Below, piece after piece: positions 54,454 to 63,180 of a DNA stretch of 64,000 nucleotides; within the stretch, counting starts at the first letter, position 1, and every line of letters starts with the position of its first letter. The translations under genes were made by a program, and so were the position numbers. The stretch is from Pseudomonas palleroniana (GTDB lineage Bacteria > Pseudomonadota > Gammaproteobacteria > Pseudomonadales > Pseudomonadaceae), in the NCBI RefSeq assembly GCF_003031675.1, contig NZ_PYWX01000053.1:124001-188000 (forward strand), read 5' to 3'. The notes below the pieces were generated by a model. The model had not been told where the DNA came from. It was given only the letters and a program-made list of their open reading frames with translations, and ran no database searches.

Positions 54454-55745
54454 GCGTTGAACCAGCCCAGCTTGATCACGAACAGAATCGACAGGATCAC
54501 CAGTGCCGGGTTCAGCTCACGGTAGCGGCCCGAAAGCAGCTTGATGGCGGTCCAGGCGATGAAACCGAAGGCGATGCCGTTGGCGATGGAGTAAGTGAAA
54601 GGCATCGCCAGGGCGGTGATCACCACCGGTGCTGCCACGGTAATGTCATCCCAGTCGATTTCCGCCAGGCCCGACGTCATCAACACGGCCACGAACAGCA
54701 GCGCCGGTGCGGTGGCGAAGGCCGGCACGCTGGCGGCCAGCGGCGAGAAGAACAGCGCCAGCAGGAACAGGATCGCCACCACGATGGCGGTCAAGCCGGT
54801 ACGGCCACCGGCGCTTACGCCTGCGGCGGACTCGATGTAGCTGGTGGTGGTCGAGGTGCCCAGCAGGGAACCGGCCATGGCGGCGGTGCTGTCGGCGATC
54901 AGCGCACGGCCCATTTTCGGCATGTGGCCATCCTTGCCCATCAGCCCGGCGCGCTTGGCGACGCCGATCAGGGTGCCGGAGTTGTCGAACAGGTCGACGA
55001 ACAGGAACGCGAAGATCACGCTGACCAGGCCGATATCCAACGCGCCTTTGATATCCAGTTGCAGGAACGTCGGGGCCAGCGAGGGTGGCATCGAGGTCAC
55101 GCCGCCGAACGGGGTGAAGCCCATGACGATGGAGACGATGGTCACCGCCAGGATGCCGATCAGCACCGCGCCGCGCACGGCCAGGGCTTCCAGCGCCACG
55201 ATCAGCGCGAAACCGAGGGTGGCGAGGATCGGCGCCGGTTGTTTCAGGTCGCCCAGGCCGACCATGGTGGCCGGGTTGCTGACCACGATACCGGCGTTAT
55301 GCAGGGCGATCAGCGCCAGGAACAGGCCGATACCGGCGGCAATCGCCGAGCGCAGCGGCAGCGGGATGCTGTTGATGATCCACTCACGGATACGGAAGAT
55401 CGACAGCAGGAAGAACAGTACCGCCGAAATGAAAACCGCACCCAGGGCAACCTGCCAGGTGTGGCCCATGTGCAGCACCACGGTGTAGGTAAAGAAGGCG
55501 TTGAGGCCCATGCCCGGTGCCAGGGCGATCGGGTAGTTGGCGATCAGGCCCATTACCGTCGAACCGATGGCGGCCGCCAGGCAGGTCGCGACGAACACGG
55601 CGCCCTTGTCCATGCCGGTTTCGCCGAGGATGCTCGGGTTCACGAACAGGATGTAGGCCATCGCCAGGAACGTGGTGATACCCGCGAGAATCTCGGTGCG
55701 CACGTTGGTGTTGTGTGCTTTGAGTTGAAACAGCTTTTCCAGCAT
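54450..55745 (-). CDS. NCS2-family purine permease
   Basis: The 431-residue inner-membrane protein is a proton-coupled purine transporter with 13-14 helices. AzgA/PurP-type features are [34 protein letters not shown], and the QTSYIES-like [21 protein letters not shown] signature. It probably carries adenine, guanine or hypoxanthine. The 222-base upstream gap holds a plausible leader but no purine riboswitch that I can identify. Confidence 0.93.
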   Translation of the reverse strand: MLEKLFQLKAHNTNVRTEILAGITTFLAMAYILFVNPSILGETGMDKGAVFVATCLAAAIGSTVMGLIANYPIALAPGMGLNAFFTYTVVLHMGHTWQVALGAVFISAVLFFLLSIFRIREWIINSIPLPLRSAIAAGIGLFLALIALHNAGIVVSNPATMVGLGDLKQPAPILATLGFALIVALEALAVRGAVLIGILAVTIVSIVMGFTPFGGVTSMPPSLAPTFLQLDIKGALDIGLVSVIFAFLFVDLFDNSGTLIGVAKRAGLMGKDGHMPKMGRALIADSTAAMAGSLLGTSTTTSYIESAAGVSAGGRTGLTAIVVAILFLLALFFSPLAASVPAFATAPALLFVAVLMTSGLAEIDWDDITVAAPVVITALAMPFTYSIANGIAFGFIAWTAIKLLSGRYRELNPALVILSILFVIKLGWFNA

Positions 55746-55967
55746 GCCGGCTCCCTGTGACGCTATCTTGCGTCGTTATTTGTTGACCTCTAAGTCAAAG
55801 CACAAACTGCGCCAAGCGCCTGTGGTTTCAGAGAGGATCGGAAAAAGCGGCGCATCATACCAGCAGCCGAGGCCGTGTGGCGCACGGGGTTGGCTTGGCG
55901 ATGCATGGCTGTGGATCATGGCCTTGAGGCATACTGCGCCGACGTTCAAGGCAGGGTCGTTAACAGC

Positions 55968-56414
55968 ATGAAAAAAGCCAACGCGTGGAGTCTAGCTCTG
56001 ATCGCCAGTCTCAGCCTGTGGTGGGGTGCGGCACCAGCGTGGGGCGCAGCTGCACCGCCCTTGAGCGAGGTGCGGGTGTTCAAGGTCGAGTCGGCGCGTT
56101 GCAGCGAGAAAGTCGCGGAAGGCGCCCAGAGTACCCAGATGTGCGAGCACCGTGGCCCGACCCAGGTTTCGGTGATGGAAGTCGGACTGGGTAACAGCCC
56201 CATGGGCCGCTTCAATGGCGCCGAGTTGGACGGGCGGCGCACGCCGGTGTGCCAGGTCGGCAATATCAGCGAGGCGTGCAATGGCGTGGGCACGCTGATG
56301 GGCTACATCTATGTGTTTGACTTGAATGTCGAAGCCCAGGGGTGGTTCGAGTTCAGCAATACGTCGATCAACGGCCCGCAAAATACCTTGAAGGTGATGC
56401 TCAATATCCGCTGA
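55968..56414 (+). CDS. Secreted DUF4879-like protein
   Basis: The 148-residue protein has a Sec signal peptide (about 1-27, APAWGA). The mature part opens with PPLSEVRVFKVESARCSEKVAEG and holds four cysteines (CSEK, MCEH, PVCQ, EACN), which could form two disulfides. It ends in a beta-rich FEFSNTSINGPQNTLKVMLNI. This resembles the DUF4879/YolA secreted family, of unknown function, but I am not certain. It is followed by the molybdenum-hydroxylase genes, from which it is probably independent. Confidence 0.7.
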   Translation: MKKANAWSLALIASLSLWWGAAPAWGAAAPPLSEVRVFKVESARCSEKVAEGAQSTQMCEHRGPTQVSVMEVGLGNSPMGRFNGAELDGRRTPVCQVGNISEACNGVGTLMGYIYVFDLNVEAQGWFEFSNTSINGPQNTLKVMLNIR

Positions 56415-56510
56415 TCAATCCTCTTGAACGCTCATAACCACGGGTAGTCGTACCCCAGAGACGGCGACTTTCCCGAACGCCGCGAACGGACTTCAACCCG
56501 TGAGGTGTTT

Positions 56511-57020
56511 ATGAGCGCAATCCCCAATGACGCGGCGGCCCGACCGTTCGTCAGCCACCCGATACACCTGACCCTGAACGGCCAGCAGCGCCAGCTGAAC
56601 GTGTTGCCCTGGACCACCTTGCTCGACCTGCTGCGCGAACAACTCGACCTGGTCGGCAGCAAAAAGGGCTGCGACCACGGCCAATGTGGTGCCTGCACGG
56701 TATTGCGTGACGGCAAACGCGTGAATGCCTGCCTGACCCTGGCGGTGATGTGCGACGGTGCCGAGTTGACCACCATCGAGGGCTTGGCTGACGGCGACGA
56801 GCTGCATCCGATGCAGCAGGCGTTTATCAAGCATGACGCGTTCCAGTGTGGCTATTGCACGCCTGGGCAGATTTGTTCTGCCGTTGGCCTGGCCAATGAG
56901 GGGCGGGCCCAGGACCCCGCGCAGATCCAGGAACTGATGAGCGGCAATCTGTGCCGCTGTGGTGCCTACAGCAACATCCGCGATGCAATTGAAGCGGTCG
57001 TGCTGGGAGACAAACCATGA
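56511..57020 (+). CDS. 2Fe-2S subunit of molybdenum hydroxylase (PaoA-like)
   Basis: The 169-residue small subunit carries two [2Fe-2S] clusters. The plant-ferredoxin site is GCDHGQCGACTVLRDGKRVNAC, and the second domain has FQCGYCTPGQ and GNLCRCGAYSN. E. coli PaoA has a long Tat signal; this one starts MSAIPNDAAARPF with none, so the complex is cytoplasmic. It is the first of three overlapping genes, with TGAGG 5 bases before ATG 56511. Confidence 0.93.
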   Translation: MSAIPNDAAARPFVSHPIHLTLNGQQRQLNVLPWTTLLDLLREQLDLVGSKKGCDHGQCGACTVLRDGKRVNACLTLAVMCDGAELTTIEGLADGDELHPMQQAFIKHDAFQCGYCTPGQICSAVGLANEGRAQDPAQIQELMSGNLCRCGAYSNIRDAIEAVVLGDKP

Positions 57021-58006
57021 ACCCTTTCCAGTACAGCAAGCCGACCGACGTACATGAAGCGGTGCGGCTGAGTAGCGCCGCCTCGCGCTTTATTGCCGGC
57101 GGCACCAATTTGCTGGACCTGATGAAAGAGAACATCAGCCGGCCCGAACACTTGATCGATATCACCGGCCTGCCGCTGCATGGCGTTGAACCTACGGCCA
57201 GTGGTGGCGTGATGATCGGCGCCCTGGTCAGCAACGCCGACCTGGCCTGGCACCCGTTGATCGAAGCCCGTTACCCTTTGCTGTCCCAGGCGATCCTCGC
57301 CGGTGCGTCACCGCAGTTGCGCAACATGGCCAGTACTGGCGGCAACCTGTTGCAGCGCACCCGTTGCTATTACTTCTATGACACCGGCGTGCCCTGCAAC
57401 AAGCGCGAGCCGGGCAGTGGCTGCCCGGCGCGAACCGGCTTGAACCGCATTCATGCCATTCTCGGTGCCAGCGAGCAGTGCGTGGCAACCCACCCCTCGG
57501 ACATGTGTGTCGCCCTGGCCGCCCTGGAGGCACGGGTGCATGTGGAGGGGCGTGGCGGTTCGCGTGTGATTGAGTTTGCCGATTTCCATCGCTTGCCGGG
57601 CGACACGCCGCAGCGCGACAACCTGTTGGCCGATGATGAACTGATCACGGCCATTGAGTTACCGGCCGACCGTCTGGCGGGCCACAGTCATTATTTGAAA
57701 GTGCGCGACCGTGCGTCATACGCGTTTGCCCTGGTGTCGGTTGCCGCCGCGTTGGAGCTGGACGGTGACACCATCGTCGACGCCCGCCTGGCCCTTGGCG
57801 GCGTGGCGCACAAACCCTGGCGGGACCGAGCGGTGGAAACCGCGCTGATCGGCCGTACGGTCAGCCGCGAAACCTTCAGCAGTGCCGCTGACGCCTTGTT
57901 GCAGGATGCCGAGCCGCTGGAACACAACGTCTTCAAGATCAAGCTGGCGCGTCGGGCGATTATCCGCGCCCTGAGCGATGCCGCTGTCGCAGGAGAACGC
58001 CCATGA
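57017..58006 (+). CDS. FAD subunit of molybdenum hydroxylase (PaoB-like)
   Basis: The 329-residue medium subunit passes electrons from the iron-sulfur clusters to FAD. It has FIAGGTNLLDLMKENI (FAD binding) and MASTGGNLLQRTRCYYFYD, followed by CNKREPGSGCPARTGLNRIHAI, whose cysteines fit the extra 4Fe-4S cluster seen in PaoB. The CO-dehydrogenase flavoprotein C domain completes it. It overlaps both neighbours by 4 bases. Confidence 0.92.
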   Translation: MNPFQYSKPTDVHEAVRLSSAASRFIAGGTNLLDLMKENISRPEHLIDITGLPLHGVEPTASGGVMIGALVSNADLAWHPLIEARYPLLSQAILAGASPQLRNMASTGGNLLQRTRCYYFYDTGVPCNKREPGSGCPARTGLNRIHAILGASEQCVATHPSDMCVALAALEARVHVEGRGGSRVIEFADFHRLPGDTPQRDNLLADDELITAIELPADRLAGHSHYLKVRDRASYAFALVSVAAALELDGDTIVDARLALGGVAHKPWRDRAVETALIGRTVSRETFSSAADALLQDAEPLEHNVFKIKLARRAIIRALSDAAVAGERP

Positions 58007-60186
58007 CCGCTATCGGAAAACCCCTGGACCGCGTCGATGGTCTGCTCAAGGTGACGGGCCAGGCACGTTATGCCGGTGAGTTTGCCGGTCAGGACCTGCT
58101 CCACGGCAGCGTGGTGTCCAGTACTATCGCCAAGGGGCGAGTGGTCAGGATCGATGCGTCCAGAGCCCTGGCATTGCCCGGCGTGGTCATGGTGCTCGAT
58201 CACCTCAACCGGCCGAAACTCGCCAGTTACGACGACGCGTTTGCCGATGACGATGCCGCGGACGGTTCGCCGTTTCGCCCGTTGTACAACGACCGCGTGC
58301 TCTATAGCGGCCAGCCATTGGCCCTGGTGATCGCCGATAACCTGGAGCTGGCGCGGCATGCCGGTTCGCTGGTGCATATCGAGTACGAGCGCGAAGCTTT
58401 CGAGACCGACTTGCTGGCGATGCAGGAGCAGGCCCACGCTTCCCCGCAAACGCCGCCCAAGCCGCGTGGCAACTTTCAGGCGCAGTGGAGCGCCGCCGCC
58501 GTCAGCCTGGATCTGCACTACAGCACGCCCATCGAGCATCACAACCCTATGGAGCCGCATGCCAGTACGGTGCTGTATCAGCCGGATGGCACCCTGCATA
58601 TCCATGACAAAACCCAAGGGCCACAGAACTGCCAGGCCTATGTGCAAAAGGTGTTCGGTCTGGATAAAAGCCAGGTGCGCATCTTTGCCGCTTTCGTTGG
58701 CGGGGCGTTCGGCTCGGGCTTGCGTCCGCAGTATCAATTGCCGCTGGCGGTGATGGCGTCGCTGGCGCTCAAGCGTTCGGTACGGGTCACCCTGACGCGT
58801 CAACAGATGTTCACGTTCGGCTACCGCCCGCGCACCTTGCAGCGCCTGCAAATGGGCGCCGCAGCCAACGGGCAACTGCTGGCACTTGGGCATACCGCAA
58901 TCGGCCAGACTTCGCGTTTCGAGGACTTCAGTGAGCACGTGGTGGAATGGAGCGGCATGCTCTACCACTGCGACAACGTGCAACTGACCTACAAACTTGT
59001 GCCGCTCGATGTATTCACCCCGCTGGATATGCGTGCGCCTGGCGCTGCCCTGGGGGTGATCGGCCTGGAGTGCGCCATGGACGAACTGGCGTGTGCCTTG
59101 GGCATGGACCCGGTGCAACTGCGCCTGATCAATTACGCCGAGCGTAACCAGAACGAAGACAAACCTTGGTCGAGTAAAGCGCTGCGTGAGTGCTACCGCG
59201 AAGGCGCCGAACGTTTCGGCTGGCAGCGGCGCAACCCGGAGCCGCGCAGCATGCGAGAGGGCCGGCAATTGATCGGCTGGGGCATGGCCGGCGGTGTGTG
59301 GGAGGCCATGCAGATGAAGGCCAGCGCCAAGGCGCGGATCGACGCGCAGGGCAAGCTGACGGTGAGCAGCGCCACCACGGATATCGGCACCGGAACTTAT
59401 ACCGTGATGACCCAGATCGCGGCGCAGGCCAGTGGGGTGGCGGTCAAGGACGTGGCGTTTCTATTGGGGGATTCATCGTTGCCTACGGCGCCGCTGCAAG
59501 GGGGCTCGTTCACCGTCTCTTCCGTCGGGACCGCCGTTCAGCAAGCGTGCGAAGCGTTGAACGCCAAGTTGCTGAAAGTCGCCCGGCAGACTTACCCGGT
59601 TTTTAAAGGGGCTGAAGCGGTGCGCTTCGAAGACGGCCAACTGCACTGCGGGGATGTCAGTGTTTCGCTGGCGCAGTTGGTCAAGGACAGCGGTGAAGAG
59701 GCGTTGGAAGTCCAGGTCGACAGCGAGCCCGACAAAAAGCGCGAAGGCTACGCCACCGCCACCCATTCAGCGGTGTTCGTGGAGGTGCGGGTGGACGAAG
59801 ACCTCGGCACTGTGCACGTCAGCCGGGTGGTCAGCGCCGTTGCGGCCGGGCGTGTGGTCAACCCCAAGATGGCCCGCAGCCAGATTCTCGGTGGGGTGGT
59901 GTGGGGCATCGGCATGGCGCTGCACGAAGAAACCCAGGTCGACCATCAGCTGGGTCGTTACATGAATCACAGCCTGGCCGAGTACCACATTCCGGTAAAC
60001 GCCGATATCGGTGACATTGACGTGCTGTTCGTCGAAGAACACGACGAGATCGTCAATGCCCTGGGTTCCAAGGGGGTCGGTGAAATCGGCATTGTCGGGG
60101 TGGCGGCAGCCGTCGCGAATGCGGTCTACCACGCCACCGGCAAGCGGGTCAGGGACTTCCCGATCACCCTGGATAAGGTGCTTTAA
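58003..60186 (+). CDS. Molybdopterin subunit of molybdenum hydroxylase (PaoC-like)
   Basis: The 727-residue catalytic subunit binds the molybdenum cofactor (MCD type). Features are PLDRVDGLLKVTGQARYAGE, a FVGGAFGSGLRPQYQ loop, APGAALGVIGLECAMDELA, and the catalytic Glu (about 694) in GSKGVGEIGIVG. E. coli PaoABC oxidises aromatic aldehydes; the same broad role fits, but the substrate is not proven. No PaoD/XdhC-type maturation gene follows, since the next gene is a convergent MFS gene overlapping by 4 bases. Confidence 0.92.
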   Translation: MTAIGKPLDRVDGLLKVTGQARYAGEFAGQDLLHGSVVSSTIAKGRVVRIDASRALALPGVVMVLDHLNRPKLASYDDAFADDDAADGSPFRPLYNDRVLYSGQPLALVIADNLELARHAGSLVHIEYEREAFETDLLAMQEQAHASPQTPPKPRGNFQAQWSAAAVSLDLHYSTPIEHHNPMEPHASTVLYQPDGTLHIHDKTQGPQNCQAYVQKVFGLDKSQVRIFAAFVGGAFGSGLRPQYQLPLAVMASLALKRSVRVTLTRQQMFTFGYRPRTLQRLQMGAAANGQLLALGHTAIGQTSRFEDFSEHVVEWSGMLYHCDNVQLTYKLVPLDVFTPLDMRAPGAALGVIGLECAMDELACALGMDPVQLRLINYAERNQNEDKPWSSKALRECYREGAERFGWQRRNPEPRSMREGRQLIGWGMAGGVWEAMQMKASAKARIDAQGKLTVSSATTDIGTGTYTVMTQIAAQASGVAVKDVAFLLGDSSLPTAPLQGGSFTVSSVGTAVQQACEALNAKLLKVARQTYPVFKGAEAVRFEDGQLHCGDVSVSLAQLVKDSGEEALEVQVDSEPDKKREGYATATHSAVFVEVRVDEDLGTVHVSRVVSAVAAGRVVNPKMARSQILGGVVWGIGMALHEETQVDHQLGRYMNHSLAEYHIPVNADIGDIDVLFVEEHDEIVNALGSKGVGEIGIVGVAAAVANAVYHATGKRVRDFPITLDKVL

Positions 60187-61421
60187 ACCTTGGCCTCTTC
60201 GACCGGAACATGCATCCGGTCGCGGTTGGCCAGGGTCGGGAACAGCTTGATCCACACCCCGGTGACCAGCAATGTCCCGACCCCGCCCATGACCACGGCG
60301 GGCACGGTGCCGAACCAATGGGCGGTGATCCCGGACTCGAACTCGCCCAGTTGATTGGACGCGCCGATGAACAGGCCGTTGACCGCACTGACGCGCCCGC
60401 GCATTTCATCCGGGGTTTCCAGTTGTACGAACGAGGCGCGGATCACCATGCTGATCATGTCCGCCGCGCCCAACACCACCAGCACCCCCAGGGAGAACCA
60501 GAACGAGGTCGACAGGCCGAAGGCGATAGTCGCCACGCCGAATACGCCTACGGCGGTGAACATCACGCGTCCCACGTGCCGGTCCACGGCAAACCGCGCC
60601 AGCCACAACGACATCAACAACGCACCCACCGCCGGTGCCGAGCGCAGCAGGCCCAGGCCCCAGGCACCGGTCAGCAGGATGTCCTTGGCGAACACCGGCA
60701 GCAACGCGGTGGCGCCGCCCAGCAGCACGGCGAACAGGTCCAGGGAAATGGCGCCGAGGATGTCCGGGCGGCTGCGGATGAAACGGATGCCGGCCAGCAG
60801 CGAATCCAGGGTGGCCTTGCCTTTATTGAGTGGGGTCTGGCGGGCGGGCAGGTTGAGAGTCAGTGTGCAGGCAATCAGGTAAAGCACCACGGTAGGCCCG
60901 TAGACCCACACGCTGCCGAATGCATACAGCAAACCGCCGAGCGCCGGCGCGACGATGGTCGCCAGTTGCTGGGCCGACTGGGAGGACGCCACCGCCCTCG
61001 GGAACAATGCGCTGGGCACGATGCTTGGCAGCAGCGCCTGGGTGGTGGGCATTTCAAAGGAGCGCGCGGCGCCCAACAGGAACGCGAGGATGAAGATCAT
61101 CTCGCGGGTCACGTGGCCGGTCAGGCCGCCGATGGCCAGGCTCAGGGCAATCAACGCCTGCACGGTCTGGCAGATGGCGGCCACCTTGCGGCGCTCGTAA
61201 CGGTCGGCCACATGCCCGGTATGCAGCATGAACAGTACGCGTGGCACAAATTCGACCAGACCCACCAAGCCCAGGTCCAGCACGTTGCCGGTCAATTGGT
61301 AGAGGTTCCAGCCAATCGCCACGGTGAGCATCTGGAAGCCGCTGGCGGTAAAGATCCGCGCCAGCCAGAACGCGATGAAAGGGCGGTGATGGCGCAGCAG
61401 CAACAGGGGTTCGCTTGGCAT
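60183..61421 (-). CDS. MFS exporter (EntS/MFS_3-like)
   Basis: The 412-residue membrane protein has twelve predicted helices. It shows the MFS_3 pattern: LARIFTASGFQMLTVAIGWNLYQLTG, GHVADRYERRKVAA (motif A), ARSFEMPTTQALLPSIVP, and a second half with PDEMRGRVSAVNGLF. It is related to enterobactin and drug exporters; the substrate is unknown. It converges on the oxidase operon and diverges from cioA. Confidence 0.88.
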   Translation of the reverse strand: MPSEPLLLLRHHRPFIAFWLARIFTASGFQMLTVAIGWNLYQLTGNVLDLGLVGLVEFVPRVLFMLHTGHVADRYERRKVAAICQTVQALIALSLAIGGLTGHVTREMIFILAFLLGAARSFEMPTTQALLPSIVPSALFPRAVASSQSAQQLATIVAPALGGLLYAFGSVWVYGPTVVLYLIACTLTLNLPARQTPLNKGKATLDSLLAGIRFIRSRPDILGAISLDLFAVLLGGATALLPVFAKDILLTGAWGLGLLRSAPAVGALLMSLWLARFAVDRHVGRVMFTAVGVFGVATIAFGLSTSFWFSLGVLVVLGAADMISMVIRASFVQLETPDEMRGRVSAVNGLFIGASNQLGEFESGITAHWFGTVPAVVMGGVGTLLVTGVWIKLFPTLANRDRMHVPVEEAKV

Positions 61422-61567
61422 CGGGAGTTCAGGTCAGGGCCGGAGAAAGGCCGAGATTATCATCAAGTTGTAACAGATGGTTGCAGGAACTGAGCTGAGG
61501 CAGTCTGTCACGCGGCAAAAGACCACGCCGTCCTGCAACGAAAATGGGACTACTCTTTCAGCAATGC

Positions 61568-61581
61568 TTGATCCAGATCAA
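61568..61581. promoter_or_regulatory. Anr/FNR box upstream of cioAB
   Basis: TTGATCCAGATCAA matches the TTGATNNNNATCAA consensus exactly. It is 157 bases before the cioA start, in a 317-base gap that otherwise shows only an A-rich stretch at 61638-61660 and no reading frame. In P. aeruginosa, Anr represses cioAB under low oxygen, so the same is likely here. Confidence 0.8.
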
Positions 61582-61738
61582 AACCGGCCGCGGAATTGTT
61601 CTGGCGGCCGCAAGGCCAGATTCCCCGCGTGGTGGGTAAAAAAAAGAAACGAATTGAAATTCGCCAGGCTCCATATCCGTGGGGGCAGTGGGTGCAGGCT
61701 CCCGCCAGCAGCCGGTATTACCTGACAGAGGAAAACTT

Positions 61739-63178
61739 ATGTTCGGTTTGGAGGCGCTAGATCTCGCCCGAATTCAATTTGCGTTCACCATCTCGTTTCA
61801 CATCCTGTTCCCGGCGATCACCATCGGCCTGGCCAGTTACCTTGCGGTACTGGAAGGTTTGTGGCTCAAGACCCACAACGACACCTACCGTGACCTCTAC
61901 CACTTCTGGTCGAAGATCTTTGCCGTCAACTTCGGCATGGGCGTGGTCTCCGGGTTGGTCATGGCCTACCAGTTCGGCACCAACTGGAGCCGCTTCTCGG
62001 ACTTCGCCGGCTCCGTTACCGGCCCGCTGTTGACGTATGAAGTGCTCACGGCGTTCTTCCTGGAAGCAGGCTTCCTGGGGGTGATGCTGTTCGGCTGGAA
62101 CAAAGTGGGGCGCAAGCTGCACTTCTTCGCCACGGTGATGGTGGCCGTCGGTACGTTGATCTCCACCTTCTGGATCCTGTCGTCCAACAGCTGGATGCAG
62201 ACGCCTCAGGGCTTTGAGATCGTTGACGGACGCGTGATCCCGACCGATTGGTTCGCGGTGGTCTTCAACCCGTCGTTCCCTTACCGCCTGGCACACATGG
62301 CCACGGCGGCCTTCGTGGCCACCGCGTTCTTCGTCGGCTCCTCGGCGGCCTGGCACTTGTTGCGTGGCAAGGACAACCCGGCAATCCGCACCATGCTGTC
62401 GATGGCGATGTGGATGGCCCTGATCGTCGCGCCTATCCAGGCGGTCATCGGCGACTTCCATGGCCTCAACACCCTCAAGCACCAACCGGCAAAGATTGCC
62501 GCGATTGAAGGCCACTGGGAAAACGTCGGCAACGAACCGACGCCGCTGATCCTGTTCGGCTGGCCGGACATGAAGGCCGAAAAAACCAAGTACGCGGTGG
62601 AAATTCCGTACTTGGGAAGCCTGATCCTGACCCACTCCCTGGACAAGCAGGTGCCGGCGCTCAAGGAGTTCCCGCCTGAGGACCGCCCCAACTCGACCAT
62701 CGTGTTCTGGTCGTTCCGGGTCATGGTTGGCCTGGGTTTCCTGATGATCTTCACCGGCTTGTTCAGCCTCTGGCTGCGCAAGGGCGACAAAATGTACTCG
62801 TGCAAACCGTTCCTGTACCTGGCGTTGTGGATGGGCCCGTCCGGGTTGATCGCGATTCTCGCCGGCTGGTTCACCACCGAAATCGGCCGCCAGCCGTGGG
62901 TGGTTTACGGTTTGATGCGCACGGCGGATGCGTCTTCCGGACACAGCTTGGCGCAGATGACGATCACCCTGGTGTTGTTCGTAGTGGTGTACTTCGCGCT
63001 GTTTGGCGCAGGTCTGGGTTACATGATGCGTCTGGTACGCAAAGGTCCGGTTACTCACGAAAGTACCGAGCCAACCCACGGTGGCCCTGGCCAGAAACGC
63101 ACACCGGCGCGTCCGTTGTCGGCGGCCGATGACGGCAGTGATGACCAACACGCCGACATCCAGCACAAGGGGAATTGA
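61739..63178 (+). CDS. cioA: Cyanide-insensitive bd oxidase subunit I
   Basis: Quinol-oxidising subunit of a bd-type terminal oxidase in the inner membrane. The 479-residue protein has haem-ligand His21 in FTISFHILFPA, GLVMAYQFGTNWSRF, EAGFLGVMLFGWNKVG, a short Q-loop and RPNSTIVFWSFRVMVGLG, then a C-terminal GRQPWVVYGLMRT. The short loop marks the CioA type, not the long-loop CydA. ATG 61739 has AGAGGA 7 bases upstream. It is followed by cioB after 2 bases. Confidence 0.95.
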   Translation: MFGLEALDLARIQFAFTISFHILFPAITIGLASYLAVLEGLWLKTHNDTYRDLYHFWSKIFAVNFGMGVVSGLVMAYQFGTNWSRFSDFAGSVTGPLLTYEVLTAFFLEAGFLGVMLFGWNKVGRKLHFFATVMVAVGTLISTFWILSSNSWMQTPQGFEIVDGRVIPTDWFAVVFNPSFPYRLAHMATAAFVATAFFVGSSAAWHLLRGKDNPAIRTMLSMAMWMALIVAPIQAVIGDFHGLNTLKHQPAKIAAIEGHWENVGNEPTPLILFGWPDMKAEKTKYAVEIPYLGSLILTHSLDKQVPALKEFPPEDRPNSTIVFWSFRVMVGLGFLMIFTGLFSLWLRKGDKMYSCKPFLYLALWMGPSGLIAILAGWFTTEIGRQPWVVYGLMRTADASSGHSLAQMTITLVLFVVVYFALFGAGLGYMMRLVRKGPVTHESTEPTHGGPGQKRTPARPLSAADDGSDDQHADIQHKGN

Positions 63179-63180
63179 GA

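Noticed and set aside
55746-55967. Purine riboswitch upstream of the NCS2 permease
   Set aside because: I could not find the conserved junction and loop-loop sequences of the purine aptamer in the 222-base gap.
57691-59268. Long minus-strand open frame over the molybdenum-hydroxylase genes
   Set aside because: It lies opposite PaoB/PaoC-like coding sequence with strong family motifs; the antisense product has no recognisable domain.
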